DNA of 64,000 nt from DATLLJ01 sp965229885 (lineage in GTDB: Bacteria > Acidobacteriota > Vicinamibacteria > Vicinamibacterales > CAVVIG01). The position numbers were made by a program, and so were the translations under genes. The stretch lies in NCBI GenBank assembly GCA_965229885.1, contig CBDDJX010000003.1, forward strand, positions 310,001-374,000, in the 5' to 3' direction. Under the pieces are notes generated by a model that did no database searches, was not told where the DNA came from, and worked only from the letters and a program-made list of their open reading frames with translations. The stretch's first letter is position 1, and each line of letters opens with the position of its first letter. Below are positions 45,506 through 53,743 of the stretch, piece by piece.

Positions 45506-46904
45506 CCTGCTGGGTCCCCAGCCGTTTTAGCTTTTCAACGAGCGTCGTGCGATTCAGGTTGAGGAGCTTCGCCGCGCGGCCTTTATTGCCTCCGGTCCGC
45601 TCGAGCGACCGCTCGATGAGCTCGCGCTCGATATGCGCGATGAACGCAGCGAGGTCGAGGCCCTCCTCGGGCAGCGACACGGTCGAGGGCAGCGCGGGCT
45701 CGTGCGCCTGTTGAATTTCCACAGGTAGATCGGCGACGTCAATCTGCGACCGTCCGGCGCTGATCGCGACCCCGCGCTCGATGGCATTCTCGAGCTGCCT
45801 GACGTTGCCAGGCCACGAGTACGCCATGAGACGCCGCATGGCATCCTGCGCGACCGTGAGGGGCGCGCGCGGTTGTCCGGCGGCTGCATCGGCGGCGCGG
45901 AACTTATCCAGGAAGTGCTGAACCAGAAGCGGAATGTCTTCTTTCCGGTCCCGCAAGGGTGGGAGCTCCACGGGGATCACGTTGAGCCGATAAAACAGAT
46001 CTTCGCGGAACTGGCCGTCGGCCACCATGCGCAAGAGATCGCTGTTTGTCGCGGCGATGACGCGTACATCGACTTTCGTCGTGTGTGAATCGCCGACGCG
46101 CTCGAATTCGCGTTCCTGCAGCACCCGCAGTAGTTTGGTCTGCAGCGCGGTGCTCATGGTCCCGACCTCATCGAGGAATAGCGTTCCCTTGTGTGCCTGC
46201 TCGAGCCGGCCCTGCCGGTTGCCGACCGCGCCGGTGAATGCCCCGCGGACGTGGCCGAAGAGCTCCGCCTCGAGAAGCGTCTCGGGAATCGCGGTGCAGT
46301 TGAGGGCAACGAAACGGGACATGCGCCGCGGGCTGTTGTGGTGAATCGCGCGGGCGACGACCTCCTTGCCCGTGCCAGTTTCCCCGGTAATAAGGATGGT
46401 GCTGTTGGTGGGCGCCACGGTTTCGAGCAGCTGAAACACCCGCGCCATCGCGCGGCCCTTGCTGACCACGCCTTCGAAACGGTAGCGCTCCTGGAGCTGC
46501 GCGCGCAGATAGGCGTTTTCGGATTTCAACCGCCGCTGTTCGAGCGCCGAATCGAGCGCGTGAAGCAGCTCGTCGATCTGAAAAGGCTTGTTGACGAAGT
46601 CCGACGCGCCGCGCTTGATCGCCTCGACCGCGTCCTTGACCGTGCCGTAGCCGGTCACCACGATCGCGATGATGTCGGGGTAGCGCGCGACAGCGGCTTC
46701 GACGACCGCCGAGCCGTCGATGCCGGGCAGGCGGAGGTCGGTGACGACCACGTCGAACGCGAAGTCGGCGAGGCGGGCGAGCGCCGCTTCGCCCGATTCA
46801 GCCTGCTCGACCGAAAAGCCGCGATCGGCGAGCTGCTCGGCCACGGCCTGCCGCAGGGGGCCTTCGTCCTCGACGAGAAGCAGATGTTTAGACGAATCAG
46901 TCAT
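45501..46904 (-). CDS. sigma-54-dependent response regulator (NtrC family)
   Basis: A 467-residue regulator. Receiver domain (1-120) with acceptor Asp in VVVTDLRLPG and Lys in FVNKPF. The AAA+ domain has Walker A GETGTGKE near 165, the sigma-54 contact loop GAFTGA in HVRGAFTGAVGNRQG, Walker B GTLFLDEVG and R-finger region. A Fis-type HTH is at the C-terminus (NKGRAAKLLNLNRTTLVEKL). It would activate RNA polymerase-sigma54 when phosphorylated; targets unknown, and I saw no convincing -24/-12 promoter nearby. The cognate kinase may be the hybrid kinase at 48655. Confidence 0.95.
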   Translation of the reverse strand: MTDSSKHLLLVEDEGPLRQAVAEQLADRGFSVEQAESGEAALARLADFAFDVVVTDLRLPGIDGSAVVEAAVARYPDIIAIVVTGYGTVKDAVEAIKRGASDFVNKPFQIDELLHALDSALEQRRLKSENAYLRAQLQERYRFEGVVSKGRAMARVFQLLETVAPTNSTILITGETGTGKEVVARAIHHNSPRRMSRFVALNCTAIPETLLEAELFGHVRGAFTGAVGNRQGRLEQAHKGTLFLDEVGTMSTALQTKLLRVLQEREFERVGDSHTTKVDVRVIAATNSDLLRMVADGQFREDLFYRLNVIPVELPPLRDRKEDIPLLVQHFLDKFRAADAAAGQPRAPLTVAQDAMRRLMAYSWPGNVRQLENAIERGVAISAGRSQIDVADLPVEIQQAHEPALPSTVSLPEEGLDLAAFIAHIERELIERSLERTGGNKGRAAKLLNLNRTTLVEKLKRLGTQQV

Positions 46905-46970
46905 TCATGGATCGCCAATATATTGACACAGAACGGATCTAATCCCCAATCCGGCCCCCGCCGATAGACC

Positions 46971-47207
46971 ATGCGGAGGCAGACCGCCGTGGAAGGAAAA
47001 ACGATTTCGATCATGAAGGCGTGTGAGCTCGTGGGCGTCAGCCGCCGGACTATTTACAACTGGCTGTCGAGCGGCAAGATCGAATACGTGCGCACGGCCG
47101 GCGGCTCAGTGCGGATCTTCGTCGACACGCTGTGGCGCGACGCGAACGACAGCAGTCGACCCGCCGTTCGGTCGATGTGGCAGGCCGAAGGACGGAACCA
47201 GGCCTGA
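46971..47207 (+). CDS. excisionase/BldC-type helix-turn-helix protein
   Basis: A 78-residue protein divergent from the sigma-54 activator. Residues 14-55 form a winged helix of MerR/excisionase type: SIMKACELVGVSRRTIYNWL followed by the wing SGKIEYVRTAGGSVRIF. A GTG at 46989 preceded nine bases upstream by GGAGG (46975-46979) may be the true start rather than ATG 46971. No integrase is nearby, so a BldC-like transcription factor role is likelier than excision (inference). The orphan DHp-like gene follows 13 bases later. Confidence 0.8.
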   Translation: MRRQTAVEGKTISIMKACELVGVSRRTIYNWLSSGKIEYVRTAGGSVRIFVDTLWRDANDSSRPAVRSMWQAEGRNQA

Positions 47208-47220
47208 TGCCTGGAGCGCA

Positions 47221-47463
47221 TTGAGCGTCGAGGAGCTCCAGGCTAGGGGACCGATGGACGAATCTCCCGAACTCCGGACGCTCTTCCACCGCTTGAACAA
47301 CCAGCTCGGCATCATTCTCGCGTACGCTGAACTGCTCGAATCGAAGGCCGTCGACGATCGGGATCGCGCCCGGGCGGCGCAGGTCCTGGCGAGCGCGCTC
47401 GAGGCGATGGGCACCGCCAAGGAACTTCGCCGCCTCACGATTCCCACTGTCGATTCCCAATAA
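47221..47463 (+). CDS. orphan histidine-kinase DHp-like small protein
   Basis: From TTG 47221 (GGAG upstream) or ATG 47254, this encodes 80 or 69 residues. Its core FHRLNNQLGIILAYAELLE matches the H-box of the hybrid kinase in this window (HELNNPLATILSWAERL) in pattern H-x-L-N-N-x-L-x-x-I-L-x-x-A-E-x-L. A second helix follows (RARAAQVLASALEAMGTAK). There is no ATPase domain, sensor or membrane segment. It could be a phosphotransfer protein, a kinase dimerisation inhibitor or scaffold. Family recognition is by pattern only; function is inference. Confidence 0.65.
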   Translation: MSVEELQARGPMDESPELRTLFHRLNNQLGIILAYAELLESKAVDDRDRARAAQVLASALEAMGTAKELRRLTIPTVDSQ

Positions 47464-47600
47464 GCCAATCTATAAATGTAATCAACCCGTCAATGAAATG
47501 GCGGCTTAAGCCACGAATCCGTCATATTGTTGACGAGCCTAATGCTCAGGCGCGGTCCGCCAAGAATCGGTCCAGAATCAGGACTCGGCAATAACGTCTT

Positions 47601-47629
47601 TTGAATGAGTATCTTATAGTCGATATCTT
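47601..47629 (+). promoter_or_regulatory. candidate promoter of the sigma factor gene
   Basis: TTGAAT (47601-47606) and TATCTT (47624-47629) are 17 bases apart, 85 bases before the ATG. A 6-bp hairpin, CACGGC (47646-47651) with GCCGTG (47658-47663), lies in the predicted leader. The rest of the 250-base gap shows no gene. Confidence 0.4.
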
Positions 47630-47713
47630 AATCGATGTGTTACGTCACGGCACACGGGCCGTGTTGTTGGTATCGCCATTGCGAAGATGCGCACCAACCG
47701 AGGAGATTTGAAA

Positions 47714-48625
47714 ATGCACGCCCAGCCCGCTACCGCCCATCAGAGCCGTCGCGTCGTCGCAGGTATCCCGTTTGTCGAGGCGCTCGCGCGACGCATGGCA
47801 GCGACCATGCCGAATTCGGTCGATATCGGCGACCTCGTCCAGGACGGCGTCATCGGCTTGATTGATGCCGCAAACCGGTTCGACGAAGACCGCGGCATCA
47901 AGTTCGAAACCTTTGCCGAGCGGCGGGTGCGCGGCGCCATGATCGACGCGCTCCGGCGCGGTGCCTGGCCACGAGGCGTCCGCCGCCAGAGACGCGAGCT
48001 CGACGCGGCGCGCGAAACGCTGCGGCGTGAGCTTGGCTACGAGCCATCACACGCTGAGCTCGCCGCCAAAGTGGGGTCGGACGAAAAGCGACTGAGTCGA
48101 ACGATTCTGCGGATCAACACCATCGAGTCGACGTCGCCGCTGGCGACCGGGGAGCACATGGACGAGAGCTCGCTGCCGGCGGCGCTGGTGCCGTCGGAGC
48201 CTGAGGCACCCGACGCCGCGTACGAGAGACTCGAGACGCGCGAGCGCGTCCGGACCGCCATTCAGTCGTTGCCGTGGCGCGAGCAAAAAGTGATCGGCCT
48301 ATATTACTATGGCGAAGTGACCATGAAGCAGATCGGTGCCGAGATCGGGGTCAACGAATCGCGCGTCTCGCAGCTTCACGCGCGGGCGATCCGTCGCCTG
48401 AAAGACGCGCTCGGCGAGATGAACCCGCAGCAGGTGGTCGAGATGCGTCGTCGGCTCATCGCGTTCACCGCAAAGCCGAAGATGGCGAAGATGCATATGG
48501 CTCCAGAGCACCAGGTGACGTTGCCGCAGGCCGTCGTGCTGACATACAAGCCGGCAGCGAAGCGTGCACTGACCCGGGCGATGAAAGTGGGGCGCACGCT
48601 ACACGCGGTCGCCGCGGCAAGATAG
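47714..48625 (+). CDS. RNA polymerase sigma factor, FliA/WhiG type
   Basis: A sigma-70 group 3 factor of 303 residues. ATG 47714 has AGGAG eight bases upstream. Region 2 (DIGDLVQDGVIGLIDAANRF; GIKFETFAERRVRGAMIDAL), region 3 (RELGYEPSHAELAAKVG) and region 4 (LPWREQKVIGLYYYGE; ESRVSQLHARAIRRL) are clear. About 65 extra C-terminal residues, Lys/Met-rich (KPKMAKMHMAPEHQ; KPAAKRALTRAMK), extend beyond the usual FliA end. No flagellar genes are in the window, so motility control is not shown. Confidence 0.9.
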   Translation: MHAQPATAHQSRRVVAGIPFVEALARRMAATMPNSVDIGDLVQDGVIGLIDAANRFDEDRGIKFETFAERRVRGAMIDALRRGAWPRGVRRQRRELDAARETLRRELGYEPSHAELAAKVGSDEKRLSRTILRINTIESTSPLATGEHMDESSLPAALVPSEPEAPDAAYERLETRERVRTAIQSLPWREQKVIGLYYYGEVTMKQIGAEIGVNESRVSQLHARAIRRLKDALGEMNPQQVVEMRRRLIAFTAKPKMAKMHMAPEHQVTLPQAVVLTYKPAAKRALTRAMKVGRTLHAVAAAR

Positions 48626-48633
48626 CCTCTCCA

Positions 48634-48652
48634 CCACGGAGGACGCCGAGGT
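48634..48652. repeat. short CCACGGAGGA word repeat
   Basis: CCACGGAGGACGCCGAGGT lies between the sigma-factor and hybrid kinase 3' ends. It is a half copy of the CACGGAGGA family seen as a full inverted repeat at 55487-55580. Confidence 0.5.
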
Positions 48653-48654
48653 GT

Positions 48655-50181
48655 TTACGCCAGCACTTCTCTTAACACCCGCAACAATTCGCCGAGCCTG
48701 AACGGCTTCGCGAGCCAGCGGCAGCCGCTCTGCTCGAGGAAGCCTTCGGCGTCTGTACCGGCCACGTCGCCGGTGACGAAGATCACGCGACTCGCCAGGC
48801 CTGGCGCTCCGGCCGAGAGCGTCCTGTAGAACGCTTTCCCATCGAGGCGCGGCATTTTCAGATCGCAGATCACCGCATCGAATGCCTGGCTCTTGACTTT
48901 CGCCAGCGCTTCCTCCCCGTCGGACGCATGCTCGACCAGATAACCGGCGTCGCGAAGGGCGTCGGTGACCGCGCTCGCGAGAGCAGCTTCATCCTCCACC
49001 ACGAGCACGGACGCGCCCGCCATCGCATCGATCGGGTCAGACACACGTCTGCGGATGATCGAGCCGGGCGGCAGCTGACCTCCACTGACCGGCAGCTCGA
49101 CGTAGAACGACGCGCCGGCGCCGGGCCGCGACTCGAAGCGGATGCGGCCGCCATGCTCCTGTACGATCGCGTAGGCGACGGTCAGGCCGAGACCCGTCCC
49201 CTGGCCAACCTCCTTCGTTGTGAAGAACGGGTCGAAGATTTTCGGCTGGAGATCGTCCGGAATACCGGGTCCGTCGTCGTTGATTTCGAGCACCACTGAT
49301 TCCTGATCCGTGTCGTGCCAGGTGCGGACGACGAGGATGCCGCGTCCGTTGGCGGAGAGCATTGCCTGCTCGGCGTTGATGATGAGGTTCAACAGGACCT
49401 GCTGAAGCTGATAGCCATCGGCGAACACCTGCGGAAGGCCGGCGGCCAGGGCGTCAATTACGCTGATGTTCGACACCCGCTGCTCGTAGGTGCGCAACGC
49501 CAGCGTTTCCCGCGCCACCTGATTCACGTCGACCATCGCGCGCGTCGTCTGCCGCTTTCGCGCGAAGGTGAGAAGGTTGCGCACGATTCTGGCGGCGCGC
49601 TCAGACTCGCCGAGAATCATCTCCAGGCCGCGACGGACCGCGTCGTCGAGGCTCGGACGCTGCGACAGCCGTTCGGCCCAACTGAGGATTGTGGCCAGCG
49701 GGTTGTTGAGCTCGTGCGCGACGCCGGAAACGGTCTGGCCGAGCGCTGCCATCTTCTCGGCCTGCAGCAGCTGGTGATAGATGTCGCGCGTTTCGTCGTC
49801 GAGCTTCTTGCGCTCGCTGACGTCGCGGACGAGCGCTTCCATCCGGAGGCTGCCGTCCGGCGCCGGCGTATCGGCCGCCGCCGTCAATTCGACCCACACG
49901 GCGCTCTGATCCGCGCGCCGGAGGCGCAGGAGGTAGTCGGTGACCGAGCCGTCGGTGGCCAGGCGTCCGAGCAGGGCGACGCGGGACTGCGGATCGACGA
50001 AGCGATCTTTGTCGAACGGCCGCACGTCGGCTTCGGGCGCTTCGCTCGGGTAGCCGAAGACGAGCTTCAGATGAGGGTTGGCGGCGATCGTCGTGGTCGA
50101 CTCGGGGCCAAGCATCCCGATGTACACGCCTTCGTGAACGGCTTCGAACAGACGCGCGAATGCTCGGGCCCGTTGATCCAC
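48655..50181 (-). CDS. hybrid sensor histidine kinase (PAS-HisKA-HATPase-REC)
   Basis: A 508-residue soluble kinase. An N-terminal PAS domain (about 10-130; VRDVSERKKLDDE closes it) is followed by the H-box VSGVAHELNNPLATILSW, N-box LLNLIINAEQAM, G1 INDDGPGIPDD and G2 GTGLGLTVAYAI. A C-terminal receiver has acceptor Asp in AVICDLKMPRLDG. No membrane segments, so it senses a cytoplasmic signal. It sits convergent with the sigma factor and close to the orphan DHp protein and NtrC regulator; partnership is inferred. Confidence 0.93.
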   Translation of the reverse strand: MDQRARAFARLFEAVHEGVYIGMLGPESTTTIAANPHLKLVFGYPSEAPEADVRPFDKDRFVDPQSRVALLGRLATDGSVTDYLLRLRRADQSAVWVELTAAADTPAPDGSLRMEALVRDVSERKKLDDETRDIYHQLLQAEKMAALGQTVSGVAHELNNPLATILSWAERLSQRPSLDDAVRRGLEMILGESERAARIVRNLLTFARKRQTTRAMVDVNQVARETLALRTYEQRVSNISVIDALAAGLPQVFADGYQLQQVLLNLIINAEQAMLSANGRGILVVRTWHDTDQESVVLEINDDGPGIPDDLQPKIFDPFFTTKEVGQGTGLGLTVAYAIVQEHGGRIRFESRPGAGASFYVELPVSGGQLPPGSIIRRRVSDPIDAMAGASVLVVEDEAALASAVTDALRDAGYLVEHASDGEEALAKVKSQAFDAVICDLKMPRLDGKAFYRTLSAGAPGLASRVIFVTGDVAGTDAEGFLEQSGCRWLAKPFRLGELLRVLREVLA

Positions 50182-50210
50182 GAGGGGGATTATACGAGGT
50201 GAATCTGGAA

Positions 50211-50292
50211 ATCGAAGGATCGAAGGACTTGGGGATCTGAGGATCTCATTCGAAGATAGATTCTCAAATCCTCAGATCCTTAAATCCTCAGA
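50211..50292. repeat. inverted GGATCTGA word repeat
   Basis: The left arm, GGGGATCTGAGGATCT (50231-50246, preceded by ATCGAAGGATCGAAGGA), is mirrored by AATCCTCAGATCCTTAAATC (50267-50286) and a further CTCAGAT. The unit is an 8-10 base degenerate word GGATCTGA. A related half copy is at 52509-52535. It lies between two converging/diverging gene ends with no ORF. Confidence 0.65.
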
Positions 50293-50305
50293 TGCATGAT
50301 CGCCA

Positions 50306-50911
50306 TCAGTGGCCGTGCGGCGCCGCGGGCGTTGGCGTGTGGCTCGTGGAGAGCGGCGCGAACTCCTTCTCGATTGCCGCGCGGATGTCGCTGACCGACG
50401 CGCCCGACGTGTACAGCTGCAGCGATCGCGTCGCCACATCGAGGCACACGGCGCATTCCATGCCGTGGTCTTCCCACTGAACGACGTCGCCGTTGATGTC
50501 GCGGGCTTTGACGAAACAGTCTTCATTGCCACGATGTCCCTGGCGCTCGCAGCCGCAGAAGCACGGCACATAGCTCAGGACTTCCGGGTGCTCGGCTGCG
50601 AACTTATACGCCGCTTTGACGACTTCCGTCGAACGCGCCATCGGGTAGCCGGGGAAATTAAGCGCGGGCAAGTTTTCCTGTAGGTGCGGCTTCAGGTCGG
50701 TCGGGACCGGCCGATCGGGGACCTGGAGGGCGGCGGATGTCCCGGCCTGTTCAGCCTCGGACGGAGTCGGGTCGCTCAGATACATGACGACTCCGACGGC
50801 GAGCGCGACCACGATCAGGCCGGCGAAGGCAACGGGCGCTTTGGCACGCGGGCGGTCGGGCGGCGGGGCGCTTGTCGGCGGCGTGGCTTTGCCTGAAGAT
50901 TTTTTTCCCAT
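50306..50911 (-). CDS. PCYCGC-motif membrane-anchored protein
   Basis: A 201-residue protein from ATG 50911. A short basic proline-rich cytoplasmic tail is followed by one membrane helix (AFAGLIVVALAVGVVMYL, about 28-46). The exported part holds the family motif YVPCFCGCERQGHRGNEDCF near 115 and a second pair of cysteines (GMECAVCLDVA), then a His-rich C-terminus (PHGH). The PCYCGC family (PF13798) is uncharacterised; clustered Cys and His suggest metal binding, perhaps copper (inference). Confidence 0.85.
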   Translation of the reverse strand: MGKKSSGKATPPTSAPPPDRPRAKAPVAFAGLIVVALAVGVVMYLSDPTPSEAEQAGTSAALQVPDRPVPTDLKPHLQENLPALNFPGYPMARSTEVVKAAYKFAAEHPEVLSYVPCFCGCERQGHRGNEDCFVKARDINGDVVQWEDHGMECAVCLDVATRSLQLYTSGASVSDIRAAIEKEFAPLSTSHTPTPAAPHGH

Positions 50912-50973
50912 GAATCATTTTACCGCGCGTCTAGCGGTTTCGACTACAGTCGGTCGAAATCCTATGAACGCTG

Positions 50974-51854
50974 TTGTCTAAGAGCCGCGCCTACGTGGCC
51001 TGGGTCGTCCTGTGCCTGGTCTGGGGGACGATGTATCTCGCGATTCGCGTCGCTCTTGAATCCATCCCGCCACTCCTCATGGCCGGAGTCCGCTGGATCG
51101 TGGCCGGCAGTCTGCTCATCGCGTTCTTCCGCATACGCGGCGAGCCCCTCCCAGATCGGCGGCAGTGGCTGTCGCTCGCTGTCCGCGGCGTGCTCCTCAT
51201 CGGCGTTGGCAATGGCGCTGTCGTCTGAGCCGAGCAGACGGTGCCGAGCGGCCTGACGGCGGTGCTGGTTGCGGTGAACCCATTCTGGATGGTCGGCGTC
51301 GAGGCGCTGATGGGTGACGGAAAGGCGCCCACCGTCCGACAGGTTGTCGGTCTATTTGTCGGGTTCTCAGGCATCGTGCTGCTCGTGTCTCCAGATACCA
51401 GGATGGCTGCCGGCAGCGGATTCTGGGGCGGGTTCATCGCGACGTAACTCGCCTGCGCGGGCTGGTCGTTCGGATCCATCTACGCTCGGCGGCGCGCCGA
51501 ACGGCAGGAGGATACGCATACGCTTGTCAGCGTCGCGTTCGAAATGCTCTTCGGAGGGGTCGTCCTGCTCTCGTGCGGGGCGATGCTTGGCGAGAAGCTC
51601 GATGTCGTCGTGACGTCCCGGCCTGCGGGCGCTGTCGTCTATCTGATCGTGTTCGGCTCAATCGTCGCCTATTCGTCCGCTATGCGCTTGAGCATCTGCC
51701 TGTCGCGACTCTGTCGCTCTACGTGTACGCGAACATCGTGATCGCGGTCTTCCTGGGAACGCTCCTGCTGGCAGAGCCGTTCAACTGGTGGATGGGTACG
51801 GGCGCGGCCGTCGTACTTGTGGGAATCGGACTGGTGAACGAGCAGGGCGGCTGA
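50974..51854 (+). pseudogene. EamA (DMT) family transporter with two stops and a frameshift
   Basis: From TTG 50974 the reading shows a ten-helix drug/metabolite transporter: AYVAWVVLCLVWGTMYLAIR at the start. TGA at 51226-51228 interrupts GNGAVV/AEQTVPSGL where Trp is usual (TGG to TGA). TAA at 51445-51447 interrupts GGFIAT/LACAGW (CAA to TAA likely). Near 51680 the frame changes: IVAYSS is continued by YALEHLPVATLSLYVYANI only in another frame, as if one base were lost. The C-terminal helices are otherwise fine. Three lesions make a dead gene likely. Confidence 0.85.
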
Positions 51855-51855
51855 C

Positions 51856-52005
51856 TCAAACAACCCGACGTCCGCTGACCAACCGCACCAGAAACAGTAC
51901 GATCGCGACGACCAGCAGCACGTAAATAAAGTTCCCCAGGGTGTAGCCGCTCACCACTCCGACGAGCCACAGCACGATCAGCATGATCGCAATGGTTTCA
52001 AACAT
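51856..52005 (-). CDS. lmo0937-type small membrane protein
   Basis: A 49-residue protein from ATG 52005. It reads FETIAIMLIVLWLVGVVSGY, then TLGNFIYVLLVVAIVLFLVR and ends with a basic tail (SGRR). Two short membrane helices flank a glycine turn. This matches the lmo0937/DUF5670 family of tiny membrane proteins, whose function is unknown. It starts five bases after the fabZ stop on the same strand and converges with the broken transporter. Confidence 0.85.
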   Translation of the reverse strand: MFETIAIMLIVLWLVGVVSGYTLGNFIYVLLVVAIVLFLVRLVSGRRVV

Positions 52006-52010
52006 ACGCT

Positions 52011-52493
52011 CTAGCCAGCGGCCTGGTCGGGTTCTGGGGTGCCGAGCTGCCTGGCGGGCCCGAGCGCGAACGTCATGGTGCCTTCGATCACCACTTTGCC
52101 GTCGACGCGCGCGTCGCCCTTCAGCAGTCCCATTCGACTGCGCAGCCGCAGCACTCTCGCTTCGATGACGACGACATCACCCGGGTGCACGGGTCGGCGG
52201 AAGCGCACGCGTTCGATACCCATGAAATAGATCAGACGCTGACGATTTTCCGGCTTCGCGAGAATCATGATCGCGCCCACTTGCGCGACCGCTTCGGTGA
52301 GGATCGTTGGCGGCAGCGCCGGCGGCTCGTGGTTGCCGTGCGAGAGATAGCGCTCGTTGAGCGACACGTTCTTGATGCCGACGATGCGTTTGTCGACTTC
52401 GAATTCGATGATGCGATCGACCAGCAGGAACGGATAGCGGTGTGGCAGAATCCGCTCGATCGCCGCGTAGTCGAGTGGCAGCGTCAAGTCCAT
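52011..52493 (-). CDS. fabZ: 3-hydroxyacyl-ACP dehydratase, FabZ-like
   Basis: A hot-dog-fold dehydratase of fatty-acid synthesis. The start DYAAIERILPHRYPFLLVDR and the later RVRFRRPVHPGDVVVIEA are typical of FabZ; length 160 is normal. The active-site segment is unusual: where FabZ has HFPGHPVMPGVL-EA-AQ, this protein has SHGNHEPPALPPTILTEAVAQ, keeping a His and the Glu but not the FPG motif. It may be a FabZ paralogue or a thioesterase-like hot-dog protein. The small membrane gene follows on the same strand. Confidence 0.8.
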   Translation of the reverse strand: MDLTLPLDYAAIERILPHRYPFLLVDRIIEFEVDKRIVGIKNVSLNERYLSHGNHEPPALPPTILTEAVAQVGAIMILAKPENRQRLIYFMGIERVRFRRPVHPGDVVVIEARVLRLRSRMGLLKGDARVDGKVVIEGTMTFALGPARQLGTPEPDQAAG

Positions 52494-52508
52494 GACGCGG
52501 ACGATTAT

Positions 52509-52535
52509 ATCTGAGGACTTGAGGATGTGAGGATG
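52509..52535. repeat. CTGAGGA word repeat
   Basis: Three degenerate copies of a (C)TTGAGGAT-like word: ATCTGAGGA, CTTGAGGAT and GTGAGGATG, between the fabZ start and the GAF-protein stop. The same word family as the inverted repeat at 50211-50292. Confidence 0.55.
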
Positions 52536-52540
52536 TTCCC

Positions 52541-53725
52541 CTATCGCCGAACTGATGAGGACGTGGCCGCGCGAGCATCGGAGCTTTCGGTAAGAGGCGC
52601 GGCGAGGACTCCCGCGAGCTGTGCCGCGACGACAGCGACGAGGGCCTGCACGCTTTCTGACGCTTCGCCGCCGTCACGGATTTCGGCTGAGAGTGCGCCG
52701 ATGCAGCCCTGGACGCCGAGGATGGGCGCCACAATGGCGCCTGTCGCTCCGCCAGGAGGCGACAGGACGACTTGCAGGTCGCCGGAGCGATACGCGGCCG
52801 CTGCCGCGTTGTTGGCCGCGCGCGGCACGTTCGGCAGCCGCGCCCGCGTGCTGTCGCTGTACCCGTGCGTGAGCACCGGGTGCAGTTCGGAGCCGCTCGA
52901 GTTGCCCAGCCATACGACGAGTCCCGCGGCGTCCATCACGTCGCTGGCGCGCGCGAGGAGCTGCGGGAGGTCGTGCACGTCACGGATGCAGGCGAAGTCG
53001 GTGCAAAGCTGCGCGGCCGTCTTGAGCACCGACGACACCGCGCGGCTTGGCAGGGGCTGGCTCGGTTCCGTCGGCGTGATGGAGAGCGGGGATTCCGATT
53101 CAGATGGCACGCTGCCAATCACGCCGAGCAGCAGCACAACGAGGGCGGAAACACCTCCAGCGCCCGCGAGCGCAATCGCCTCCTGTCTCCGGACGCTCCC
53201 TTCGGAGACGTCGAGGGCCTGATGTTCGGCGAGCCGGGCGGCCTCCACCTGCCGCGCGGCTGATGCGGCTGTCCGATCGCCTTCCGTAAAGATGACGTCA
53301 CCGGCCATGAGCAGCTGGCCAGACCGCAGGTAGTCGCGCACGCGCTGGTCGACCTCCACGAACTCGGCCAACGTGGCCACGGCGTCGTCGATGGCCGATT
53401 GGGCCCCGAGACTGGTTCCCGCAGCGCCGAGCGTCGCAATCGCCGCGCCGATCGCATCCGACGTCTGGGCGACCTTCGGCATCCAGAACGCGACGCCCTG
53501 GCCGGCAGCGACGTAGGCTTGTTGTGCGGCGCGGAGGTCGGAGAGCGCGTCGGTGACTTCGCGCGCGTGGAGATCGAAGGCGCGACCGTCGGCGCGCAGC
53601 GCGGCGATCTGTCTTTCGGAACGAACGACGAAAACGGCAGCGGCGACGATCGCGATCCACGCGACCGCGCCTGACGAGAGTCTCACTGCACGTGATCGCA
53701 TCAGCTGCCGCGCAGAGGGTACCAT
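52541..53725 (-). CDS. membrane-bound GAF-domain sensor-like protein
   Basis: A 394-residue protein. Two membrane helices (GAVAWIAIVAAAVFVV near 20; LAGAGGVSALVVLLLGVIG near 188) bound a mostly helical periplasmic region of about 150 residues, like a four-helix-bundle sensor. Residues about 235-375 resemble a GAF domain (VMDAAGLVVWLGN; GATGAIVAPILGVQGCIGAL). No kinase, cyclase or other output domain is present, so the signal partner is missing or encoded elsewhere. A Ser/Thr-rich C-terminal tail ends the protein. Confidence 0.75.
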   Translation of the reverse strand: MVPSARQLMRSRAVRLSSGAVAWIAIVAAAVFVVRSERQIAALRADGRAFDLHAREVTDALSDLRAAQQAYVAAGQGVAFWMPKVAQTSDAIGAAIATLGAAGTSLGAQSAIDDAVATLAEFVEVDQRVRDYLRSGQLLMAGDVIFTEGDRTAASAARQVEAARLAEHQALDVSEGSVRRQEAIALAGAGGVSALVVLLLGVIGSVPSESESPLSITPTEPSQPLPSRAVSSVLKTAAQLCTDFACIRDVHDLPQLLARASDVMDAAGLVVWLGNSSGSELHPVLTHGYSDSTRARLPNVPRAANNAAAAAYRSGDLQVVLSPPGGATGAIVAPILGVQGCIGALSAEIRDGGEASESVQALVAVVAAQLAGVLAAPLTESSDARAATSSSVRR

Positions 53726-53743
53726 AGAAAGCAGGTCTAACGT

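Noticed and set aside
46971..47207. Excisionase gene implying an integrated element
   Set aside because: No integrase, transposase, att repeat or phage genes are near; the HTH fits a BldC-like regulator better.
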